Shown: positions 1-6,608 of the stretch, piece by piece | Numbering within the stretch: the first letter of the stretch is position 1 | Layout of the letters: each line of letters begins with the position of its first letter | NCBI GenBank assembly: GCA_937901435.1 | Contig: CALGTJ010000138.1 | Location: 1-12,826, forward strand | Direction of reading: 5' to 3' | Source: an uncultured Rhodobacter sp. | GTDB lineage: Bacteria > Pseudomonadota > Alphaproteobacteria > Rhodobacterales > Rhodobacteraceae | Length of the DNA: 12,826 nucleotides | Notes under the pieces: generated by a model | Told to the model about the DNA's origin: nothing | Seen by the model: only the letters and a program-made list of their open reading frames with translations | Database searches by the model: none | Position numbers and translations under genes: made by a program

Positions 1-47
1 GACCCTAACCTTGGCAAGGTTATGCTCTACCCCTGAGCTACGCCCGC
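1..47 (-). tRNA. tRNA-Gly (GCC), 5' portion, cut by the left edge
   Basis: Read on the minus strand from 47 down, the sequence folds as the 5' half of a tRNA. It has a 7-base acceptor strand GCGGGCG, then TA, a D arm GCTC-loop-GAGC, and an anticodon stem TAACC/GGTTA enclosing the loop TTGCCAA with anticodon GCC. The first bases of the variable region (GGGTC) follow. The T arm and 3' end lie outside the window. GCC decodes GGC/GGT glycine codons. The gene is transcribed away from the MFS gene. Confidence 0.93.
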
Positions 48-66
48 ATCCGTTGGTGAAGCGTGA

Positions 67-93
67 TCTATAAAGAACATGCGTGCGCCGCAA
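67..93 (-). promoter_or_regulatory. candidate sigma-70-type promoter of the tRNA-Gly gene
   Basis: On the minus strand upstream of the tRNA there is a TATAGA hexamer (67-72), about 19 bases before the mature 5' end. A TTGCGG hexamer (88-93) lies 15 bases further upstream. Both resemble sigma-70 -10 and -35 boxes, and the distance suits a tRNA with a short leader. The spacer is shorter than the ideal 16-18 bases, so the exact -35 box is uncertain. This is inference from the sequence only. Confidence 0.3.
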
Positions 94-154
94 GAAGAAA
101 ATGCGCATTTCGCAGCGATTGGGACAAGTTTTTTCCTGTTGCCTGATCCAGCGT

Positions 155-182
155 CCCGCCCACCGAGGACTTGCGGGGCGGG
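155..182. repeat. GC-rich inverted repeat, 7-bp stem
   Basis: CCCGCCC (155-161) and GGGCGGG (176-182) are perfectly complementary around a 14-base loop. The element sits between the divergent tRNA-Gly and MFS genes. Neither strand shows a T run after it, so it is not a typical intrinsic terminator. It could be a leader hairpin or an operator for the MFS gene, or simply a product of GC-rich sequence. Confidence 0.35.
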
Positions 183-270
183 GATCGCTCTGACAGGGTG
201 ACATGACCCGTTCTGCCGGTAGATTTCATGCGACAGGATCCGGGCTGATTTGCGTCTTGGAGCCAAGCCA

Positions 271-1506
271 ATGACCAGAGATCGCGCCTATTTCCTGATG
301 TTGAACGCCGGGCATTTTCTGGATCACCTCTTTACCCTGATCTTTGCCACAGTGGCAGCACTTGCCCTGCAACGGGAATGGGGCCTGAGCTATAGCGAGT
401 TGCTGGTTTATGCCGCACCGGGCTTTTTCGCGTTTGGCTTGTTTTCGCTGCCTGCCGGTTGGCTGGCGGATCGATGGAGCCGGGACGGAATGATGGTGGT
501 TTTCTTTATCGGGATCGGCCTTGCCTCGATTGCCGCCAGCTTTGCGACCACGCCAATTCAGATCAGCATCGGCTTGCTGGTGATCGGCATCTTTGCTGCG
601 ATTTATCACCCTGTCGGGTTGGCCATCGTCACGATGAGATGGCGCAATACCGGGATTCGCCTTGCGATGAACGGGGTCTGGGGCAATTTGGGCGTGGCAA
701 GTGCGGCGCTGATCACGGGGTATCTGATCGACAATGGCGGCTGGCGCCTTGCCTTTCTGCTGCCGGGCTTTCTGTCGATTGCGCTAGGGGTGCTCTATAC
801 CTTGATGCGCCATGACTCGATCATGCATGACCACAAGGCCCCAAAGCCGACAGCAACGCGCACCGCTCGCCCCGAGGCACATCTGCGGCACATGCTGATC
901 CGGGTGTCGTCCATCGTGTTTCTGACCACGGCGGTATCCTCTATCATCTTTCAGTCCACCACCTTCGCCCTGCCCAAGATGTTTGATGAACGGCTGTCTG
1001 GACTGGCGCAGGACATGGCAAACGCCCTCAGCGGTGAGGGTCAGGGCGATGTCGCCACCGTCATCGGCGCGCTGGCCTTTGTGGTCTTTGCCATCGCATC
1101 CATTGCGCAGTTGGCGGTCGGGCTGTCGCTGGACCGGTATGGCCCGCGCCTTGTTTTCATGGTCGTGGCCGCCATGCAGATCCTGTTCTTTTCGCTTATG
1201 CCCGGTCTTACCAATGGTTGGGCGCTTGCGGTTGCATTGGGGTTCATGCTGGGCGCCTTCGGACAGATTCCGATCAATGACTTTATGATCGGCAAGATGG
1301 CGAGCGGTCCGGCGCGCGCGCGCATCTATGGGATCCGCTATGTGGTCAGCTTTTCGGTGCTTGCCGCCGCGCTGCCCCTGATCGCCTTTGTCCACGAGCA
1401 CTGGGGATTTGACACCCTGTTCCGCATCCTTGCAGGCGCGGCCGTCGTAATTTTTTGCGCGGTCGCCGCCCTGCCCCACCGCCTGCCAGAGCCAGCCATC
1501 GCCTGA
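271..1506 (+). CDS. MFS transporter, fosmidomycin-resistance (Fsr)-like subgroup
   Basis: A 411-residue, strongly hydrophobic protein with the length and layout of a 12-helix major facilitator in the inner membrane. Visible signatures are an N-terminal helix with GHFLDHL (14-20), a motif-A-like loop GWLADRWSRDG (63-73) between helices 2 and 3, and IYHPVGLA (111-118). The last matches in position the FHPE region of Fsr-type efflux proteins. A hydrophilic central loop (about 180-210) separates the halves, and a second loop rich in Asp, Glu and Gly lies about 245-270. The substrate cannot be read from sequence; proton-driven efflux is the family expectation. The ATG at 271 is preferred because GGAG (259-262) lies 8 bases upstream; an in-frame TTG at 250 would add 7 residues. 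The gene stands alone behind a divergent tRNA, and 110 bases separate it from the next gene. Confidence 0.85.
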   Translation: MTRDRAYFLMLNAGHFLDHLFTLIFATVAALALQREWGLSYSELLVYAAPGFFAFGLFSLPAGWLADRWSRDGMMVVFFIGIGLASIAASFATTPIQISIGLLVIGIFAAIYHPVGLAIVTMRWRNTGIRLAMNGVWGNLGVASAALITGYLIDNGGWRLAFLLPGFLSIALGVLYTLMRHDSIMHDHKAPKPTATRTARPEAHLRHMLIRVSSIVFLTTAVSSIIFQSTTFALPKMFDERLSGLAQDMANALSGEGQGDVATVIGALAFVVFAIASIAQLAVGLSLDRYGPRLVFMVVAAMQILFFSLMPGLTNGWALAVALGFMLGAFGQIPINDFMIGKMASGPARARIYGIRYVVSFSVLAAALPLIAFVHEHWGFDTLFRILAGAAVVIFCAVAALPHRLPEPAIA

Positions 1507-1616
1507 TCGCCACAGCCCCGCATCGACCCGAGATTTTCTGCTCGCCAGTTCTGCAATCTGGGCTAGGTTAATTAAAAAGACCAACTCTTTGGTGCGCAAA
1601 AAGGAGACTGGCCGTG

Positions 1617-2459
1617 ATGATCCGAACACTGACCTTTTGTCTAGCCCTTTGTCTGGCGATCTTAAGCGCAGGCGTAAGCCTTGCCCAAGACCGCCGCCCC
1701 AGCCATTGCATCGCCATCGCGGATGCGGCACCGGGGCTGCAATTTCTGCACAAGGCAAGCTATTCAGACCCCGTCCCCCAATACTCGGTGCGCCTGACGT
1801 ATGTGGATCACGCCATGTTTTTGCTGCAAACACAGGGCGGGTTAAGCGTGGTGACAGATTATTCTGGTTTTCTGGGAAATGCAGATTTCACGCCTGACGT
1901 GGTCACGATGAACAACGCCCACGAGACCCATTGGACGGCCTTTCCAGATCCCGACATCCCGCATGTTCTGGAAGGCTGGGCCAAAAGTGGCATTGGCGCG
2001 GACTATCATCTGGATCTAGGCGAAATGCTGATCCGCAATGTCTCGACCGATATCCGCAACCGTTTTGGCGGAGAGCCGATCCGGGACGGAAACTCTATTT
2101 TTGTGTTTGAGGTAGAGGGGTTGTGCATCGGCCACCTTGGACATTTACATCATGAGCCGACAGACGAACAATATGCCGCACTTGGGCGCTTGGATGTGGT
2201 GATGGCCGCTGTGGATGGCGGGATGACCCTGGCCACGGCGACGATTGTGAAGATCCTTAAACGGCTGAAATCCTCTGTGGTGATCCCGATGCATTGGTTT
2301 GGCCGCTCGACGCTAGAGAGATTTGTCGTCGAAATGTCAGATGAATTCGACATTCTGCGCCCCGGCGGCTCTGACTATACAGTGTCTCTGCGCAGCCTGC
2401 CACGGCGTCCCTCGGTCGTGCTGCTGGAACCGAGATATCTGGCCGCCTTCGAACAGTGA
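1617..2459 (+). CDS. exported MBL-fold metallo-hydrolase (UlaG-like family)
   Basis: A 280-residue protein with a Sec-type signal peptide (hydrophobic residues about 5-20, likely cleavage after SLA near residue 23), so probably periplasmic. The metallo-beta-lactamase fold is suggested by the strand YVDHAMFLLQT, the TDYSGF turn, the histidine cluster NNAHETH (99-105), GHLGHLHH (172-179), the AAVDGG aspartate (about 200) and the C-terminal PMHWFG (H226). These are the usual metal-ligand positions of the UlaG-like/Lactamase_B_2-3 group, although the first motif is not the textbook HxHxDH. The substrate is unknown. AAGGAG at 1601-1606 serves either GTG 1614 (7 bases) or ATG 1617 (10 bases); I chose the ATG. 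Only 37 bases separate it from the next gene, so co-transcription with the FAD oxidoreductase is plausible. Confidence 0.82.
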   Translation: MIRTLTFCLALCLAILSAGVSLAQDRRPSHCIAIADAAPGLQFLHKASYSDPVPQYSVRLTYVDHAMFLLQTQGGLSVVTDYSGFLGNADFTPDVVTMNNAHETHWTAFPDPDIPHVLEGWAKSGIGADYHLDLGEMLIRNVSTDIRNRFGGEPIRDGNSIFVFEVEGLCIGHLGHLHHEPTDEQYAALGRLDVVMAAVDGGMTLATATIVKILKRLKSSVVIPMHWFGRSTLERFVVEMSDEFDILRPGGSDYTVSLRSLPRRPSVVLLEPRYLAAFEQ

Positions 2460-2496
2460 CTTGCGCGCGGGCGCGCGCCGTGCTTGATCTGTCACC

Positions 2497-3912
2497 ATGT
2501 TGAACCCAGTCACAGAGGCGTTCGTCGCCACCCTGCGCGCGTCTTTGCCGGACGCCGCAATTCGCCCTACAGAACCACGCTATCTGGACGAGCCGCGCGG
2601 AGGCCCGCCGGGTCATGCGGGGTTGGTGGTGGCACCGGGAACGGTCGAAGAGGTTGCCAGCGTGATCCGCGCCGCCTCTGGCGCGCGGGTGCCCGTGATC
2701 CCCTACGCAGGCGGGACCGGGCTGGTCGGCGGTCAGGTCACCACGCAGGAACCCGCACCCGTGATCCTGTCGATGGAACGGATGAGCGCAATCCGTGCCG
2801 TCTATCCCCTTGAAAACGTACTGATCGCAGAAGCCGGGGCGATCCTTGCCAACGTCCAGACTGCCGCGCAAGAGGCGGGTCGCTTGTTTCCCCTGTCGCT
2901 GGCCTCTGAAGGATCGGCGCGCGTAGGTGGCCTGCTGGGCACCAATGCGGGCGGGGTCAATGTGCTGCGATACGGCAATGCGCGCGAGCTTTGTCTCGGG
3001 CTTGAGGCCGTCCTGCCCAACGGTGAAATCTGGCACGGGCTGAAACGTCTGCGCAAGGACAACACCGGGTATGATCTGCGCAATCTGCTGATCGGGTCAG
3101 AGGGCACATTGGGCGTGATCACCGCCGCTGCCTTGCGCCTTTTCCCCCGCCCCGCTTCTGAAAGTGCGGCCTTTATGGTCGTGCCCTCGCCCGATGCGGC
3201 CTTGGCCCTGCTCTCGCGCGCCAAAGATATTGCAGGCGAGGCGATTTCAGCCTTTGAACTGATCTCTGGCGTGGGGTTGGAATTTCTGGCCGAAACCATG
3301 CCGCAGGTGCGCCTGCCCTTCGAAACGCCCCCGGACTGGATGGTGTTGATGGATCTTGGCCTGTCCGGCGGGCGCGAGGCGGCGGACGTGCTGGAACAGA
3401 TCTTTGCCGCCGGGTTCGAGGATGGCATCGTCACAGACGGTCTGATCGCCCAGTCAGAGGCACAACGCCAGGAGTTCTGGCAAGTACGCGAGTCGATCCC
3501 GCTGGCGAACAAGCTGATCGGCTCAATCTCGTCGCATGATATTTCCGTCCCGCTTGGCCTGGTCCCGGAATTCATCACGCGTGGGAACGAGGTCTTTGCC
3601 AAGGCGGGCGAGTATCGGATCAATTGCTTTGGCCATATGGGCGACGGAAACCTGCACTACAACATCTTCCCGCCCAAAGGCGTGGACAAGAAAAGCCGCA
3701 TTCACGAAAAATCAAAGGTACAGACCATGGTGCATGATCTTGCCAGCGTGATGGAGGGTTCGATCAGCGCAGAACATGGCATCGGCCGTCTGAAAGCGGC
3801 GGATTTGCAGCGTTACGGTGATCCGACAAGACTAGCCGCCATGCGGGTGCTAAAGGACGCCTTTGACCCCTTTGGCATCATGAACCCCGGCGCCGTGCTG
3901 GCAAGCAACTGA
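2497..3912 (+). CDS. FAD-binding oxidoreductase, GlcD / D-2-hydroxyglutarate (D-lactate) dehydrogenase type
   Basis: A 471-residue flavoprotein of normal length for the family, with no signal peptide. The N-terminal PCMH-type FAD domain shows VIPYAGGTGLVGGQ (67-80), ARVGGLLGTNAGG (141-153) and DLRNLLIGSEGTLGVIT (193-209), which bind the FAD pyrophosphate. The C-terminal FAD-oxidase_C domain carries GHMGDGNLHYN (379-389) and SAEHGIG (424-430). In this family H380, H387 and E426 bind the metal that holds the 2-hydroxyacid carboxylate, and H427 is catalytic. The expected reaction is oxidation of a D-2-hydroxyacid to the 2-oxoacid with electrons passed to a carrier. D-2-hydroxyglutarate, D-lactate and glycolate enzymes cannot be told apart here. 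No partner GlcE or GlcF is nearby, which favours a single-subunit D2HGDH/D-lactate enzyme. The ATG at 2497 has no obvious Shine-Dalgarno site. Confidence 0.88.
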   Translation: MLNPVTEAFVATLRASLPDAAIRPTEPRYLDEPRGGPPGHAGLVVAPGTVEEVASVIRAASGARVPVIPYAGGTGLVGGQVTTQEPAPVILSMERMSAIRAVYPLENVLIAEAGAILANVQTAAQEAGRLFPLSLASEGSARVGGLLGTNAGGVNVLRYGNARELCLGLEAVLPNGEIWHGLKRLRKDNTGYDLRNLLIGSEGTLGVITAAALRLFPRPASESAAFMVVPSPDAALALLSRAKDIAGEAISAFELISGVGLEFLAETMPQVRLPFETPPDWMVLMDLGLSGGREAADVLEQIFAAGFEDGIVTDGLIAQSEAQRQEFWQVRESIPLANKLIGSISSHDISVPLGLVPEFITRGNEVFAKAGEYRINCFGHMGDGNLHYNIFPPKGVDKKSRIHEKSKVQTMVHDLASVMEGSISAEHGIGRLKAADLQRYGDPTRLAAMRVLKDAFDPFGIMNPGAVLASN

Positions 3913-3913
3913 A

Positions 3914-3926
3914 TGCCGAAACGGCA
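3914..3926 (+). terminator. small hairpin at the 3' end of the FAD oxidoreductase gene
   Basis: TGCCG-AAA-CGGCA starts two bases after the stop codon and is followed by CCTTCATCTT, a weakly T-rich tail. The stem is only 5 bp, so it may be a weak intrinsic terminator or may assist the stronger hairpin 30 bases downstream. Confidence 0.3.
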
Positions 3927-3928
3927 CC

Positions 3929-3974
3929 TTCATCTTGGTTGAAATACTCGGGGGTCTGGGGGTAAACCCCCCAG
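3929..3974. repeat. Rhodobacterales-type intergenic element: conserved lead plus GC hairpin
   Basis: TTCATCTTGGTTGAAATACTC (3929-3949) is followed by a G-rich spacer and the hairpin at 3956-3974. From memory, very similar 'TTCATCTT..GAAATACTC + GGGG hairpin' segments recur at gene ends in many Rhodobacteraceae genomes. With a single copy in the window, the repeat status is recall rather than something shown here. It lies between convergent genes. Confidence 0.45.
3956..3974 (-). terminator. hairpin terminator shared by the convergent apt and FAD oxidoreductase genes
   Basis: CTGGGGG (3956-3962) pairs perfectly with CCCCCAG (3968-3974) around the loop TAAAC, giving a 7-bp stem made almost entirely of GC. 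On the minus strand it begins 12 bases after the apt stop and is followed by ACCCCCGAGTATTTC rather than a pure T run. On the plus strand the tail is CCTCTAATCCC. It probably ends transcription from both sides, although neither tail is canonical. Confidence 0.5.
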
Positions 3975-3985
3975 CCTCTAATCCC

Positions 3986-4525
3986 TCAAAGCCCTTCATA
4001 GGCGCATAGACAATGCACATCCATCTCAAGGCTTTCCAATAACTTGCGACCGCCAAGATCCGGCAGATCGATCACAAACGCGCAGCCAACAATTTTGGCG
4101 CCAAGACGATCCAGCAGCTTGATACTGGCCCCCGCAGTGCCCCCGGTTGCCAGCAGATCATCCACGATCAAAACCGTCTCGCCCAGCTGGATCGCGTCGT
4201 CGTGGATCTCCATCACCGCTTCGCCATATTCCAGCGTATAGGCCTGAGAGATCGTCTTGCCGGGCAGTTTGCCCTTCTTGCGGATCGGAATAAACCCGGT
4301 GGCAAGCTGATGCGCCACCGCCCCGCCAAGGATAAAACCGCGCGCCTCTAATCCTACGACCTTGTCGATGCGCGTGCCCGTGTAAGGCAACAGCAACTGG
4401 TCGATCGCCATACGAAACCCACGCGGGTCGGCAAAGAGCGTTGTCACATCGCGGAACATGATCCCTTCATGAGGAAAATCCGGGATCGTGCGGATGAAGT
4501 CTTTGACGTCGATGGATTTCTTCAT
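3986..4525 (-). CDS. apt: adenine phosphoribosyltransferase
   Basis: A 179-residue cytoplasmic type I phosphoribosyltransferase of standard APRT length. It condenses adenine with PRPP to AMP and pyrophosphate (purine salvage). The PRPP-binding loop [14 protein letters not shown] (118-131) is intact. The N-terminal [21 protein letters not shown] segment (residues 11-31, residue 21 to 22 being G-I) and the [10 protein letters not shown] loop (58-67) are typical of bacterial APRTs, as are the flexible-loop KKGKLPG and SQAYTLEYG (93-101). The ATG at 4525 gives the usual N-terminus ([10 protein letters not shown]). Only AAAGG about 9 bases upstream serves as a weak ribosome-binding site. A 136-base gap to the upstream propeller gene suggests its own promoter. 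Confidence 0.96.
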   Translation of the reverse strand: MKKSIDVKDFIRTIPDFPHEGIMFRDVTTLFADPRGFRMAIDQLLLPYTGTRIDKVVGLEARGFILGGAVAHQLATGFIPIRKKGKLPGKTISQAYTLEYGEAVMEIHDDAIQLGETVLIVDDLLATGGTAGASIKLLDRLGAKIVGCAFVIDLPDLGGRKLLESLEMDVHCLCAYEGL

Positions 4526-4581
4526 GGGCTGGGCCTTTGGGTCAGGGAAAGCAGGGTCTTTCTGGCCGATGCTGCGCAGAG

Positions 4582-4615
4582 GTGCAAGGCAGGCGTGGAC
4601 GGCAGGCGTGCAAGG
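4582..4615. repeat. nested short direct repeats in the apt leader
   Basis: GTGCAAGG occurs at 4582-4589 and 4608-4615, and between and overlapping them GGCAGGCGTG occurs at 4588-4597 and 4601-4610. The copies lie in the 136-base interval upstream of apt. They may be a regulator site or a remnant of a slippage duplication; nothing else in this interval is recognisable. Confidence 0.4.
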
Positions 4616-4661
4616 GCGGAAGGAACGAGCAAAAGGATTGCGCAGCGCGATTAAGGTTTTC

Positions 4662-6608
4662 CTACCTCAGCGCACGCCGCGTAACGGTATAGGTGGCCTG
4701 CGCGGCCAGCGGCCCGGCAATGTCAGAGGTGGTGCCATCAGGCCAATGGATCGTCAGTTTCGCCACCTCGGTTGCTGCACCAAGGCCGAAATGCGCGACC
4801 GGCGCATCAAACGACATGAACCCACCACCCAAGGACAGCTCTCGCATCATGCTTTTGCCATCAGCCAGTTCCGCCACGATCCGCGCGCCAATGCCGTGCG
4901 AATTGGCAGACCCATCGCGCAGTTCGACCGCGATGGCATTCCCGGTTTGCAGGCCATTGCGAAACAGCGCGACCGGCCCGTTCACCGGCTGCGTGATCAC
5001 ATCCAGATCGCCGTCATTGTCCATGTCAAAGGCCACGGCGGCAGCGGTCATCAGGTAATCTTCTAACCCAAAGGGACCAGAGGCCTCGATGAAGGTACCG
5101 CCCTGATTATGAAAGAACATATTGGACGGCGAGACCTCGTTCGGCACCCATGTACCGTTCACGATATAAACGTCCTGCAAGGTATCGTTATCGAAATCCG
5201 CAATTTTCACATCCCAGGACCAGCCACCCACCTCTAGCCCCACATCAGGGGCCGTATCGACGTAATCCGCGCCCGTCCTGCTCAACAAGACATTGGACCG
5301 CCGGATCTGTGGAATTGTGGTATCAAACACCGACTGCAACGGGGCCTCGCGCGGTTTGAAATGGATGTCGCAATAGGCGCGCGCCTGAGTTTGCGCCGCC
5401 GGGATAAGGGCGCAAATCTTGGGATCCTGTTTCTGGATCGCCAGATCCTTGACCAGCATCCCCTTGCATTCTGCCTGCAAATCACCGCTGAGTTCGGCAC
5501 ATTTCGACGCGTAGGTCGGATCAAAACGGTTGCCAGAACGATACCAGCTTTTGATCTCCATATTGCGCGCGCAAAGCGCCTTGGCCTGAGGGTTTTCGAT
5601 CCCGTCGCAATAGGCACCCAGGTTTTGCATTTTCAACCGGTTCGACACGCCCGAAGACCGCCCCGCGATCTGCGCGAAATAGAGGTCTAGCGTCCCTTTG
5701 TTCATCAGATCGGCGGTGCGTATGGCCATCGTGGTGTTGGTGGTATGGGGCACATGGTTCTGCGCCCGGGTCACAGGCATAAACCCACCCTGCCCATCGC
5801 CGTAATAGATGTAGTCGGGCAGCTCAAAATCATTGCCAACCAGCAAATCCTGCGTGCCATTGACGTCGATGTCAGAAAAGAGGATCGACAGGGTCTCTCC
5901 GGGCAGGCCTTCGAGATCCTTGAACTGCGAACCATCCAGCGTGCCTGCGTCGTTGAACAAAATGCGATTGCGCGATTCCTCTCCGGGGATGCGCCGATAC
6001 CAGCCCGCCGCCCAATTGCCCAAGGCCACATCAAGGTCGCCGTCGCGGTCCACATCGGCAAATCCGAGCGCAAGGGACAGCATGGCGTCCTCGCGGTTTG
6101 CCACCTTTTGCGGATTGGCGAGGTCCAGCACCCCATTCTCGTTCAGGATCAGGAAGTTCCCTGTGATATACGTGGCAAGAAAGAGGTCAAGCCAGCCATC
6201 GCCGTTCACGTCCACTAGAACGGCATTGAAGATATCAAGATCCGCCAGATCGCCAAGCTCGACCGCCATCGGGCTAAACTGGCCCTGACCATCGTTTTCA
6301 TAAATATACAGCCCCCGCTCTGTCGAGGCGATCACCAGATCAAGGTCTTTGTCCCCGTCAATGTCCCCGGTCGTCAGGCTGCGCCCCTCCCAGAACGGGG
6401 GCCACATGTCTTTCATCGAGAACTCCAGAGGCTTGTCGATACCGACCTCAATCGCCTCGACCCTCTCGAATATCTTGTCCGTCGCAGGCGAGCGCGGCGC
6501 AAAGGGACGCGCCTCGATCTCGACACTGCGCTCTTGCGCCTCGGCGGGCGCGGGCAGGATAAGACGTTCAAACCCAGCAAGATGTCCAAAGCGCGCTGGG
6601 TTTGCCAT
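4662..6608 (-). CDS. FG-GAP/VCBS beta-propeller with ASPIC/UnbV domain; probably the C-terminal part of a frameshifted permease fusion
   Basis: The open frame gives 648 residues from an ATG at 6608, but that start is doubtful: it has no Shine-Dalgarno site, lies inside the permease gene, and gives no signal peptide. An in-frame TAG stands four codons upstream. Residues from about 13 on read as the natural continuation of the permease. Calcium-loop motifs of FG-GAP/VCBS repeats appear as [10 protein letters not shown] (82-91), [10 protein letters not shown] (133-142), [10 protein letters not shown] (185-194), [10 protein letters not shown] (246-255), [10 protein letters not shown] (471-480) and [10 protein letters not shown] (528-537). 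The ASPIC/UnbV-like end is seen at GIGARI (572-577), VAHFGLG (604-610) and TIHWPDGT (619-626). A segment at 334-413 holds six cysteines (334, 346, 370, 381, 399, 413), suiting disulfides in the periplasm. The role is unknown; adhesion, ligand sensing or cofactor delivery to the permease are possible. The last codon is followed by TAG at 4662. Confidence 0.8.
   Translation of the reverse strand: MANPARFGHLAGFERLILPAPAEAQERSVEIEARPFAPRSPATDKIFERVEAIEVGIDKPLEFSMKDMWPPFWEGRSLTTGDIDGDKDLDLVIASTERGLYIYENDGQGQFSPMAVELGDLADLDIFNAVLVDVNGDGWLDLFLATYITGNFLILNENGVLDLANPQKVANREDAMLSLALGFADVDRDGDLDVALGNWAAGWYRRIPGEESRNRILFNDAGTLDGSQFKDLEGLPGETLSILFSDIDVNGTQDLLVGNDFELPDYIYYGDGQGGFMPVTRAQNHVPHTTNTTMAIRTADLMNKGTLDLYFAQIAGRSSGVSNRLKMQNLGAYCDGIENPQAKALCARNMEIKSWYRSGNRFDPTYASKCAELSGDLQAECKGMLVKDLAIQKQDPKICALIPAAQTQARAYCDIHFKPREAPLQSVFDTTIPQIRRSNVLLSRTGADYVDTAPDVGLEVGGWSWDVKIADFDNDTLQDVYIVNGTWVPNEVSPSNMFFHNQGGTFIEASGPFGLEDYLMTAAAVAFDMDNDGDLDVITQPVNGPVALFRNGLQTGNAIAVELRDGSANSHGIGARIVAELADGKSMMRELSLGGGFMSFDAPVAHFGLGAATEVAKLTIHWPDGTTSDIAGPLAAQATYTVTRRALR

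Noticed and set aside
1580..1593. ACCAA/TTGGT hairpin before the MBL gene as a regulatory element
   Set aside because: A 5-bp stem with no other supporting feature; could be chance.
784..1833. Long minus-strand open frame opposite the MFS gene
   Set aside because: Composition is Arg/Gly/His-rich with no domain signature; it mirrors the GC-rich codon pattern of the real plus-strand gene.
2463..2476. GCGCGC-GG-GCGCGC palindrome between the MBL and FAD oxidoreductase genes as a terminator
   Set aside because: The loop is too small and no T run follows; with only a 37-base gap, read-through is more likely.
2257..3036. Minus-strand open frames opposite the MBL and FAD oxidoreductase genes (also 2802-3623)
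   Set aside because: Low-complexity Arg/Ala/Ser translations with no ribosome-binding site, antisense to two well-supported genes.
6490..6533. Bulged stem (GAGCGC/GCGCTC with inner GGCGC/GCGCC) as the stimulator of the proposed frameshift
   Set aside because: It begins 35 bases after the heptamer, well outside the usual spacer, and GC-rich sequence makes such stems common by chance.
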